Below are positions 9,850-17,407 of a stretch of 64,000 bases of DNA, in pieces. The position numbers and the translations under genes were made by a program. Location: NCBI RefSeq assembly GCF_023555385.1, contig NZ_JAJSED010000001.1, positions 868,001 to 932,000 of the forward strand, read 5' to 3'. The notes beneath the pieces were generated by a model. It was given only the letters and a program-made list of their open reading frames with translations, searched no databases and was not told the DNA's origin. The DNA is from Guyparkeria hydrothermalis. GTDB lineage: Bacteria > Pseudomonadota > Gammaproteobacteria > Halothiobacillales > Halothiobacillaceae. Numbering within the stretch: position 1 is the stretch's first letter; each line of letters opens with the position of its first letter.

Positions 9850-9860
9850 CTGAGCGATTT

Positions 9861-9876
9861 CCTGTTCATGAACAGG
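9861..9876. promoter_or_regulatory. 16-bp perfect palindrome upstream of the lactate permease gene
   Basis: CCTGTTCATGAACAGG is fully self-complementary. It lies 82 bp before the permease start and abuts the terminator of the preceding gene. Possible operator; the spacing does not fit a LexA box. Confidence 0.45.
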
Positions 9877-9901
9877 AAAGGCCCCGTTACGGGGCCTTTT
9901 T
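9877..9901. terminator. terminator below the acidic secreted protein gene
   Basis: Stem AAAGGCCCC/GGGGCCTTT with loop GTTAC. On the minus strand it lies about 20 bases after the stop of the gene that ends at 9922 and is followed by TTT; the plus side has five T. Confidence 0.8.
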
Positions 9902-9921
9902 CAGTGCGATTTCGCAACCGC

Positions 9922-11070
9922 TTAGTGAATCGGCTCGTGGACGAACTCGATCACCGCGCGGGCGTCGTCGGCCGCGGTGGCGAAGGCCTCGGCGCCCGAA
10001 CCGCTGTAATCCTGGGACTCGAACACCACGTCCATGATCGGGCGCGTGACCTCCGTGTAGACACCGTCCCCATCGGGATCCGAGAGGTACGTGACTGTAT
10101 CGGGATACCTAGCCGCTCGATCGTAGCTGAATCCGCCAAGGTCGTAATAGCCGTCATCCGGATTGTTGATGCCCAGGATGCTGTTCAGGTAGACGACCGT
10201 GTCTACGGTGATCTCCTTGGTCTTCGACGAGGCGGCACCGAGAAAGGCGGCCGCGTCGGCCAGCGTCCAGCCATCCGACTCGAGCGCCTCCTGATACAGC
10301 GACAGATTCTCCAGCGGCGAATCGATGGTGTAGCTGGCGCCGTCGGCATCCACGATGATCAGGCGACCGGCCGCGTCACGCTCCAGAACCCCGTCAGCAT
10401 CAAGGCCAATCGTCCGCTCCGCCTCGGCCAGTGCGTGGGCCAGCACGGAAGCCGGCGCCCGGCCAACGTTGAGCCGCTCGAACTCGACCTCTTGCAGCGC
10501 CGCCTCGTCGGCCACTTCGCCGAAACCTTCGGCGTCCGGCTCATCGGACTGATAGGGGATGACATTACCCTCCGCATCCACGAACTGCACCCGGCCGAAC
10601 TCATCGAGATCCGGCGAGCCGTCAGATTCACGCAGGATCACGTACAGGTCGCCGTACAGGCTGCCCTTCCCAGCCGAGCCACCTTGCATGCTGTCGAGGT
10701 TGTCTCGACCCTTGCCACGGAAGACGCTGTCGACCAGCTGCTGACTGCCGCTACCGGCATGACCACCGCCCTTGCTCCCCGAACCGCCGCGATAACCGGG
10801 CCCTTTCTTGCCATGGTCGCTATCGGTGTGACCATCATCGCCATCGTCCGTGTGTCCGTCGGTGTGCATGCTGCCCGTGTCATGGCCACCGCCACGGCTG
10901 CCCGAGGAATGACCGCCCGAGGTGTGCCCATCCTCGGCCGCATAGGCGGCGGACGCACCGATCAACGGGGTCGGCGCGAGTGCGGGAACCGCCAGCAGGC
11001 CGGCAACCGCCATACCGGCGACCAAGAGGCGGGGCGAAAAATATCGTCTTGTCTGGACTGGTTCCGTCAT
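9922..11070 (-). CDS. secreted acidic Gly/His-rich protein, paralog of the 11183-12403 gene
   Basis: A 382-residue protein of unrecognised family. It starts at 11070, with GGAGGTG just upstream, and has an N-terminal export segment (LLVAGMAVAGLLAVPALA, ending near AYAAED). A low-complexity stretch rich in Gly, His, Ser and Asp follows (about residues 45-110), then a conserved region opening with GSLYGDLYVILRESDG. Two short Asp-rich motifs (LDADGVLERD, SDPDGDGVYTEV) look like calcium-binding loops. The C terminus EFVHEPIH is shared with the neighbour. The two paralogs and the upstream outer-membrane barrel gene lie in one direction, which suggests a shared envelope or surface role. No cysteine is seen in the mature part. 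Confidence 0.85.
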   Translation of the reverse strand: MTEPVQTRRYFSPRLLVAGMAVAGLLAVPALAPTPLIGASAAYAAEDGHTSGGHSSGSRGGGHDTGSMHTDGHTDDGDDGHTDSDHGKKGPGYRGGSGSKGGGHAGSGSQQLVDSVFRGKGRDNLDSMQGGSAGKGSLYGDLYVILRESDGSPDLDEFGRVQFVDAEGNVIPYQSDEPDAEGFGEVADEAALQEVEFERLNVGRAPASVLAHALAEAERTIGLDADGVLERDAAGRLIIVDADGASYTIDSPLENLSLYQEALESDGWTLADAAAFLGAASSKTKEITVDTVVYLNSILGINNPDDGYYDLGGFSYDRAARYPDTVTYLSDPDGDGVYTEVTRPIMDVVFESQDYSGSGAEAFATAADDARAVIEFVHEPIH

Positions 11071-11120
11071 CGGACACCTCCATCTTGCTGCATCGGACCG
11101 GCCAATACCCCGGTCCGAAC

Positions 11121-11148
11121 AAAAAAGACCCCTCGGCGAGGGGTCTTT
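11121..11148 (-). terminator. rho-independent terminator between the two acidic paralogs
   Basis: Stem AAAGACCCCTC/GAGGGGTCTTT with loop GGC and a six-base U-tract on the minus strand. It ends the transcript of the 11183-12403 gene, so the second paralog probably has its own promoter or is reached by read-through. Confidence 0.85.
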
Positions 11149-11182
11149 CGTCATTAGCCTTGCCGTTGCATGACGGCGTTCA

Positions 11183-12403
11183 TCAATGAATCGGCTCGTG
11201 GATGAACTCGATCACCTGCAGGGCATCGTCGGTAGACAATGCATAACCGGCTGCGCCCTCGCCCGTGGCAGTTTCGCCATCGAACACCGCATCAAGCAGC
11301 GGCTCGGTGACCGTGACGTAGGTCCCGTCCCCTTCCGGATCGCTCAGGTAGGTCACGGTGACCGGGTCGAGTTCGCCATCGCCGTCAGCATCCACGGTCG
11401 ACGTGTAGGCCGCGGTGCGGTCGTAGGTGAAATCGGTCAGGTCCACCCAGTCGATGGTGGTTTCGCCCGTGTCGGGGTCGGTCACCTCTGGGTTCAGCCC
11501 CAGGATCGAGTTCAGGTAGACCACCATGTCGAGACTCACCTCGCCAAACTTGCTTGCCGCAGCAGCCAGCAGGGAGTCCGTCTGTTCCAGTGTGAACGTC
11601 TCGTTACCGTCGATGTCGTCATTCAGTCGCACGATGGCGTCCTGATACAGGGCCAGGTTCTCCAGCGGAGAGTCGATGGTGTAGACGATACCGTCGGCAT
11701 CCTCGATCACCACGCGGCCGGCGGCATCGAACTCGAGTACGCCATCCGCATCCAGGGCGATGGTCTCCAGCGCCGTGTCGAGAGAGTGGCTCAGGACGGC
11801 TTGCGGCGAACGGGCGAGGTTCAAACGGTCGAATGCCACTTCCTGCAGCAGGGCCTCGTTTTCAGGGCTGAATTCCGTGAAGCCCTCGTCTTCCGGATCA
11901 TCGGAGAGGTAGGGGATCACGTTGCCCTCGGCATCGAGGAACTGCAGTCGGCCTTCATCGTCGAGAACTGGTGCGCCTGTCAACGGGTCTCGCAGCACCA
12001 CGTAGAGATCACCGTAGAGATCCCCCTTGGTGGTGCCGGCATCCGGGTTGCCGCCGCCCATGTCACCGCTAGGTCCGTCGCCTTCCGGCGGGCCCTTGTC
12101 GTCGGGTCGGCCCGTGATGTCGAGGCTATCCCGACCACCCGCGCCGTGACCGCGCAGGACGTCACCGACGTCCATGGAGCCTTGTCCGCCCGACATGCCA
12201 CCATGCCCACCGATCTGTCCCTGACCCTTCATCTCACCTCCAGCGCCTTGACCGGCACCAGCAGCGGCCTGTGCCGAACCGATCGGCATCAAATTGTGGG
12301 TATACGTGCTTCCCAGCAGCGGGACTGCGAGCACTCCGGCCACGGCCAGACTGCCAGCGACCAGCGTGTGGCGGAATACCGGGTTGTTATGACTGCGGTT
12401 CAT
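11183..12403 (-). CDS. secreted acidic Gly-rich protein with Ca-binding-like loops
   Basis: A 406-residue protein, paralog of the gene at 9922. An export segment (about residues 12-48, ending near GSAQAAAG) is followed by a Gly/Met/Gln/Asp-rich linker (about 50-125) and the conserved region beginning KGDLYGDLYVVLRDPLTG. Shared blocks are FLDAEGNVIPYLSDDPEDEG, IDSPLENLALYQDA, VVYLNSILG, VTYLSDPEGDGTY and the final EFIHEPIH. DADGDGELDPV and DPEGDGTYV resemble EF-hand or thrombospondin-type calcium loops. A near-perfect Shine-Dalgarno (GGGAGGTGA) and a good sigma70 promoter (12440-12468) suggest high expression. The family is not recognised; a surface or matrix protein is an inference. Confidence 0.87.
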   Translation of the reverse strand: MNRSHNNPVFRHTLVAGSLAVAGVLAVPLLGSTYTHNLMPIGSAQAAAGAGQGAGGEMKGQGQIGGHGGMSGGQGSMDVGDVLRGHGAGGRDSLDITGRPDDKGPPEGDGPSGDMGGGNPDAGTTKGDLYGDLYVVLRDPLTGAPVLDDEGRLQFLDAEGNVIPYLSDDPEDEGFTEFSPENEALLQEVAFDRLNLARSPQAVLSHSLDTALETIALDADGVLEFDAAGRVVIEDADGIVYTIDSPLENLALYQDAIVRLNDDIDGNETFTLEQTDSLLAAAASKFGEVSLDMVVYLNSILGLNPEVTDPDTGETTIDWVDLTDFTYDRTAAYTSTVDADGDGELDPVTVTYLSDPEGDGTYVTVTEPLLDAVFDGETATGEGAAGYALSTDDALQVIEFIHEPIH

Positions 12404-12438
12404 AGGTCACCTCCCTTTATCATCAGTAGACCTAATGT

Positions 12439-12456
12439 GCTTATAACGACATAAGC
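12439..12456. promoter_or_regulatory. inverted repeat overlapping the -10 box
   Basis: GCTTAT-AACGAC-ATAAGC, a perfect 6-bp inverted repeat with a 6-bp spacer, covers the -10 box and part of the spacer of the promoter at 12440-12468. Its position suits a repressor operator. Confidence 0.45.
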
Positions 12457-12468
12457 ATCTTTTAACAA
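12440..12468 (-). promoter_or_regulatory. sigma70-type promoter for the acidic protein gene
   Basis: On the minus strand, TTGTTA (12468-12463) and TATAAG (12445-12440) are separated by exactly 17 bp. The -10 box matches five of six consensus bases and the -35 four of six. The ATG at 12403 lies about 37 bp downstream, leaving a short leader. Confidence 0.6.
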
Positions 12469-12595
12469 GAGGAACTGCGATCAAACTTTTTGCAGAGTCC
12501 CTTGTGTCCCTTATAAGGCGACCTGCAACCGTATTGCCGCCGCCAACATCACGAACATAGACCAGCGAGCCACGCATATTCAAAAGAGGAGATGC

Positions 12596-12623
12596 AAAAA
12601 AAACCCGCCTCCGAGGCGGGTTT
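12596..12623 (-). terminator. rho-independent terminator after the triple-barrel gene
   Basis: Stem AAACCCGCCT/AGGCGGGTTT with loop CCG, and an A-run that becomes the U-tract on the minus strand. It lies 27 bp after the stop at 12650. Confidence 0.88.
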
Positions 12624-12649
12624 AGCTGGATGGGTTTGACCAACATGAT

Positions 12650-15340
12650 TCAGAAGCGGTAACCCACCCCGAGCCGGAACTCATCGGTCTCGTTATCCAG
12701 GCTCACCGTGTCGGTATTCCCGTGGGTGGTCTCGAACGCGAGCTCGCCATAGTCAGTGCGGTTGTAGTCGAAACGCACGAAGGTGTTCGGCGTGAGCGGC
12801 ACCTCGGCACCCAGACCGTAGCGATTGCCAATCTCCATCTCGTCCCGGTTAATGTCGTTGCGCCGATCACCACCCTTCACATAGCGATAGTTGAACTGGC
12901 TCCGGGCCTTGCCCAGGCGGGCATAGAGCAGCGTCCCGTTATCCAGCTGATAGCCGAGGCGCGCCGACAGGGCCTGACCCCCTTTCTGCTCCAGCGAGAA
13001 ATTTCGGCCGGTGGGGGTCCGCACGTGCTGCCACTCGGCGTTGCTGTTCTCCACATCCGCCTCAAGGCCGAAGTAGACACGATCCCACTGCCAGCCGTAG
13101 CCGGCGAATATACCGGCACTGGCTCCGGCATCGCCAAAGTCGGCCGTCAACCGTGAGCGCCCAGGGTTGGAGCCACCGTCGTTATGGATCGCATCCAGAT
13201 CACTGCGCAGCTGTGTCCGACCGATCTGGGCCCCGGCGTAGAAGCCGCTGATGTCCCCATCGGTCGGGTCCACCACCTGGTAGTCCTGTGCGCCGAAGCG
13301 CCAACCGAGACCGATGCGGAACAGCCCCTCGCGGGTATGGAAGTTCTCGATCGAATCACGCGTGGTGTCGTAGACCACGTCGTAATCGTCATAATCGGTG
13401 ATGCTGTAATCCATGCGCCAGAACAGGTGCTTGCCTGCCGGCACGTCCACACCGACGCCGAAGCGCTTGCCGGTCTGGCGATCCGAGTCGTCAGCCGCGT
13501 TGGCGGGCGCGTCGTTTGCCTGGTAGTAGGTGTCGAATTCGCTACGAACCAGGCCGGCCCGCGCATACAGCAGCGAGCCGTTGCTCAGCACGCGGCCACC
13601 GCGCAGGCTCGCGCCCCAGCTGTCGTTCATGTCGAGCGAGAACGTGCGGCTGGACGACTTGTTCTTGGCGTGGCTCCAGTCGGCCCCGCTGCGCGCGCCC
13701 TCGATCTCGACGCCGCCATACCAGTGATCCCGGTTGGTCATGCCCCAGCCGGCAAACAAGCCGGAGGTCCAGCCCTGTCCGGCCATGTCGGCTTCATCGT
13801 TGCCCTGATTGCCCCGCGGCCCCTCGGTAGCTGTCGCCAGACCACTGATACCTGCCTGGGCACCGGCATAGAATCCGCCGCCCAGCCCGGCACCGCGCGT
13901 CTCGCCCAGACCAGAGAACGTACCGGCCACCACCGGTGTGTCGCGCACGGGGTACAACAGCGCCTTGAGACGGAGGTAGACCTGATCGCGCTGGTAGTTG
14001 CCGTCAAACAAGTCGCCGTTGTAAACGTCCTGGTTGGACTTGTAATTGAACGGATCGCGGTAATCGGAATCCCGCTGGTAGTGCCGATAGTCGAGCTGGA
14101 GCAGCAGGTTCCGGCTCAGCTTGTATTCCACGCCGAAGCCAGCGCCGATCAGATCATCGGTGCGATCGACATTTTGATACTCCGCCTGGCCGTAGGATGC
14201 GAGAGCCGAGAGCGTGGTGCGCGGCGTCAGCCGATGCTCGGCCAGCACCTCGGCGCGGCTGTAGAGATAGCTGGAGGCGAAGTCCGGCGCGCCGTCGGCA
14301 AACTGCCAGTAGGTGGTTTCCTCGAGCGAACGATCCACCGACCCGCGCACCCGAGTGAAGGGGGTGGCCTGCCACGTCAGGCGGGCACCGAAGTCGGGCC
14401 GGGTAATCGAATCGAAGCGCGGATCATCGAACGACTGGTGCAACACCCCAGCGTAGACCTCGCCCTCAAGCGTCGGCCCGTAGTTGAAGTCGATGCCGGC
14501 GGCGGCCCGGTAACCATCCGAGTCCCGCTCGAAGCCGTAGTCATCACGGTCCGTTTCGTAGCGTCGCCTCTCGGCCGAAGCCTGGACGAACGGACGGATC
14601 TGCGCCGATTGCAGATAGGTCAGCCGTGCCCCAAGCGCGTAAATGTCGCGATCGCGGTCGTCGTGGTTGATCTCCGTGCCGTCGGCATTGACGCCATCCT
14701 CGTAGTCGATCCGCTGAGCGGTGCCCCCCAGGCGCAGGACAGTCTGGCCAATCCGGCGGGCGTAGCCCCCATGGGCGTCGAGGCTGTCGTACTGGATCGG
14801 TTCGACCCCCGCAGCCCCCTCAGGCGAGGTCCGATCCTCGTGGTCGCGACTGATGCCCAGGCCGCCGAAGACGTTGGAACGCTCGTTGATGTCGTAACGG
14901 CCATCGGCGTTAAGCCAGTAGTCGTTGTAGTCCTCGTCGTCGTTATCACGGTAGCGCGCCAGGTTGGCCCCGGCGTTGAAATTGAGCTCGTGGCGTTCCC
15001 AATCCGAGCGCACCGCCAGACTGGGTGTGAGGATGCCGACCGTGTCCGATGTTTCTTCCTGAATGGGGCCGCTCGGGTCGTTCCATTTGTCGACAGGAAC
15101 AGAGCCGTTCACGCCGTAGATATTGGAGTCGTATAGCGCGGTCACGCTCAACTGGGGGAAGAAGCGGAAGCCCCCGGCCGCCCAGCCACTGGACCTATCG
15201 ACATCGTCGGCCGTCACGGCCTCGCCGGGTGTCGGTGCCGCCCCACCCTCGGTCTTCGTGGACTCCTGGGCCCCGGCCGTACCGGCCGCCGTGATACCCA
15301 GTGCCAGCGCAATGTGCAAAGAAAGCCTGCGTTTATGCAT
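12650..15340 (-). CDS. outer-membrane protein with three beta-barrel domains
   Basis: An 896-residue exported protein. The signal peptide is MHKRRLSLHIALALGITAAG with cleavage near AGAQES. The first part (about residues 50-445) resembles the large outer-membrane barrels seen with exopolysaccharide loci (BBP2/EpsL-like): PQLSVTALYDSNIYG opens it and alternating polar/aromatic strands follow. Two OmpA-like eight-strand barrels follow, each opening with GFYAGAQ (about residue 470 and about 695) and ending in GLGWRFG or GVGYRF. A C-terminal Phe is the standard outer-membrane insertion signal. The two small barrels share YGGVEIEG/YFGLEADVE, GSLLYARAG/GTLLYARLG and RMDYSITDYDDY/RFDYNRTDYGE. The start at 15340 has GGGAGGATC upstream. 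It precedes the two acidic secreted proteins on the same strand. Confidence 0.85.
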   Translation of the reverse strand: MHKRRLSLHIALALGITAAGTAGAQESTKTEGGAAPTPGEAVTADDVDRSSGWAAGGFRFFPQLSVTALYDSNIYGVNGSVPVDKWNDPSGPIQEETSDTVGILTPSLAVRSDWERHELNFNAGANLARYRDNDDEDYNDYWLNADGRYDINERSNVFGGLGISRDHEDRTSPEGAAGVEPIQYDSLDAHGGYARRIGQTVLRLGGTAQRIDYEDGVNADGTEINHDDRDRDIYALGARLTYLQSAQIRPFVQASAERRRYETDRDDYGFERDSDGYRAAAGIDFNYGPTLEGEVYAGVLHQSFDDPRFDSITRPDFGARLTWQATPFTRVRGSVDRSLEETTYWQFADGAPDFASSYLYSRAEVLAEHRLTPRTTLSALASYGQAEYQNVDRTDDLIGAGFGVEYKLSRNLLLQLDYRHYQRDSDYRDPFNYKSNQDVYNGDLFDGNYQRDQVYLRLKALLYPVRDTPVVAGTFSGLGETRGAGLGGGFYAGAQAGISGLATATEGPRGNQGNDEADMAGQGWTSGLFAGWGMTNRDHWYGGVEIEGARSGADWSHAKNKSSSRTFSLDMNDSWGASLRGGRVLSNGSLLYARAGLVRSEFDTYYQANDAPANAADDSDRQTGKRFGVGVDVPAGKHLFWRMDYSITDYDDYDVVYDTTRDSIENFHTREGLFRIGLGWRFGAQDYQVVDPTDGDISGFYAGAQIGRTQLRSDLDAIHNDGGSNPGRSRLTADFGDAGASAGIFAGYGWQWDRVYFGLEADVENSNAEWQHVRTPTGRNFSLEQKGGQALSARLGYQLDNGTLLYARLGKARSQFNYRYVKGGDRRNDINRDEMEIGNRYGLGAEVPLTPNTFVRFDYNRTDYGELAFETTHGNTDTVSLDNETDEFRLGVGYRF

Positions 15341-15543
15341 CCGAACGATCCTCCCTGGTGCCCGGGCCTGGATTGCCGACGGCATCACTACGCCCGGTCT
15401 GTTCTTATCGTTTGTCTGTCATAAATAGCGCCGAAGGCCGGTCTTGTCGAGCAAAACCGCGTTGCCACGTTGTGTTCTCGCAACAGCCGGAGCGCCCCAA
15501 ACTGCACTGCAGCGGAACACTCCAGCGAACAACCATCCCGGTC

Positions 15544-15843
15544 TCAGCCCCGGACGAGCACAGCGCCCGGCGGCACGGGGTTACCGAGCTGTTCACAGTC
15601 ACCCGGCTCCGGCTGATCCTCGGGTGCACGATCCGGATACCACAGGCGGCATTTCCCCGCCGGCGGCAACTCACTCGCCGGCAGGATCACCGGATCGAGC
15701 GAGGTATCACCTCCCGGATAGACGATCACCGTGCGCTGGTCCCCGTCGGAGCCGCCCAGTGCCGCACAGCCCCCGAGAAGGACCGCTGCCCCGAAAACGA
15801 TTGCACGACCCAGTATCGCGACGAATTCCCGGGGCGCCCTCAT
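15544..15843 (-). CDS. small lipoprotein
   Basis: A 99-residue lipoprotein: the signal peptide ends in the lipobox LLGGC, giving a lipidated Cys near residue 26. The C-terminal half has a motif I have seen in small proteobacterial proteins, GKCRLWYPDRAPEDQPEPGDC followed by VPPGAVLV, with two cysteines that could form a disulfide in the periplasm. Its ATG overlaps the stop of the upstream AgcS symporter by 4 bp (ATGA), so the two are translationally coupled. The function is unknown. Confidence 0.8.
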   Translation of the reverse strand: MRAPREFVAILGRAIVFGAAVLLGGCAALGGSDGDQRTVIVYPGGDTSLDPVILPASELPPAGKCRLWYPDRAPEDQPEPGDCEQLGNPVPPGAVLVRG

Positions 15844-17201
15844 CGGCCCGCCCCCTGATTTTCGGGACGGGCGAAGTATTCGCGGGTGATCGCGAAGACG
15901 GTGCCGGAAAGTGCGATCAGCGCGATCAGATTGGGCACGGCCATCAGGGCGTTGAGGATGTCGGCCACCAGCCAGATCAGCTCGAGATTCGCTATCGCGC
16001 CGACGAACAGCGCCCCGACCCAGACGTAGCGATACGGCAGGATCACCTTGACACCGAACAGGTACTCGGCGGCCCGCTCACCGTAATAGCTCCAGGCCAC
16101 GATGGTGGTGAAGGCGAACAGCACCAAGCCGGCGGTGACCACCCAGTTACCGCCACCGAGGCTCTCGGCAAAGGCCGCCGAGGTCAGCGCCGCCCCGCTC
16201 TCGCCGGTGGTCCAGACGCCGGAAAGCACGATCACCAGCGCGGTCATGGTGCAGATAACGATGGTGTCGATGAAGGTGCCGAGCATCGCGATGGTGCCCT
16301 GGCGGACCGGGTCGTTGGTGCGTGCCGCGGCGTGCGCGATCGGCGCCGAGCCCAGGCCCGCCTCGTTGGAGAAAATGCCACGGGCCACGCCGAAACGGAT
16401 CGCCGCCCAGACCGCCGCGCCGGCAAAGCCGCCGGTCGCCGCGGTGCCGGTGAAGGCATCAGAGACGATCTGCGCCAGGGCCGCCGGCACGTCGGTGATG
16501 TTCATCAGGATGATCACCAGAGCGACGAGGACGTAGAGGATCGCCATCGTCGGCACCAGGTATTCGGCAAGGTGCGCGATGCGGCGGATGCCACCGATGA
16601 TCACCACGAACACCAGCACGGCCAGCACGACGCCGGTCAGCCAGTCGGGGATGGCGAGATTGGTCTCGAGCACATCGGCCACGGAGTTCGCCTGCACGGT
16701 GTTGCCAATCCCGAAAGCGGCGATCATGGCGAACAGGGCGAACGCGGCACCGAGCCACTTCCACTTCGCACCCATGCCGTTCTTGATGTAGTACATCGGC
16801 CCGCCGACGTAGCGCCCACGCTCGTCAATCTCGCGGTAGCGCACCGCAAGCACCGCCTCCGCGTATTTCGTCGCCATGCCCACCAGCGCGGTCAGCCACA
16901 TCCAGAAGATCGCACCCGGACCGCCCAGGGCGATGGCCGTGGCCACCCCGGCGATGTTGCCGGTGCCGATGGTGGCCGACAAGGCGGTCGCCAGTGCCTG
17001 GAACGGTGTGATGTCACCGCGGTCCTCGGCCCCGGCATGCCGGCCTCGGAACAGCTGCCGGAAACCGTAGCCGAGCCGGCGAATCGGCATGCCGCGAAGA
17101 CCTGCTGTCAGGTACACCCCCGTACCGAGCAACAGGGCCAGCATGACCGGCCCCCAGACGAATCCACTGATGCTGCCGAGAAACTCCGTCAAAGCGTCCA
17201 T
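15840..17201 (-). CDS. alanine/glycine:sodium symporter (AgcS family)
   Basis: A 453-residue membrane protein with about 11 helices and the AgcS signature region: [20 protein letters not shown] near residue 85, GPMYYIKNGMGAKWK, and [20 protein letters not shown] near residue 265. The family imports alanine or glycine with Na+ or H+ into the cytoplasm. A related copy lies at 27306-28682. It overlaps the small lipoprotein gene by 4 bp and is divergent from the Lon-like gene at 17408. Confidence 0.93.
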   Translation of the reverse strand: MDALTEFLGSISGFVWGPVMLALLLGTGVYLTAGLRGMPIRRLGYGFRQLFRGRHAGAEDRGDITPFQALATALSATIGTGNIAGVATAIALGGPGAIFWMWLTALVGMATKYAEAVLAVRYREIDERGRYVGGPMYYIKNGMGAKWKWLGAAFALFAMIAAFGIGNTVQANSVADVLETNLAIPDWLTGVVLAVLVFVVIIGGIRRIAHLAEYLVPTMAILYVLVALVIILMNITDVPAALAQIVSDAFTGTAATGGFAGAAVWAAIRFGVARGIFSNEAGLGSAPIAHAAARTNDPVRQGTIAMLGTFIDTIVICTMTALVIVLSGVWTTGESGAALTSAAFAESLGGGNWVVTAGLVLFAFTTIVAWSYYGERAAEYLFGVKVILPYRYVWVGALFVGAIANLELIWLVADILNALMAVPNLIALIALSGTVFAITREYFARPENQGAGR

Positions 17202-17407
17202 CGTCTCTGCTTAACTCCCTTGCGATTTCCGGCCCGGGCAGCGCCCGCGGCATGGCACAACAGCATCAAACCCTACCCCGTTTGACCGCCACATGGCCAG
17301 CGTCCGGTGGCGGCGTCCCTGCCGAATCTGCCAGACGCGGTCAGGCACGTCCGTGCGTGCTAGTCTCGACTCATCTTCCCCGACAACCCGGACCCGAGAG
17401 GATACCG

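Noticed and set aside
9861-9876. LexA box (CTGT...ACAG)
   Set aside because: The spacing between CTGT and ACAG is 6 bp, not the 8 bp of the LexA site.
15444-17285. 613-codon plus-strand open frame
   Set aside because: It is antisense to the AgcS symporter and small lipoprotein and has shadow-frame composition (Arg, His, Asp, Gly-rich).
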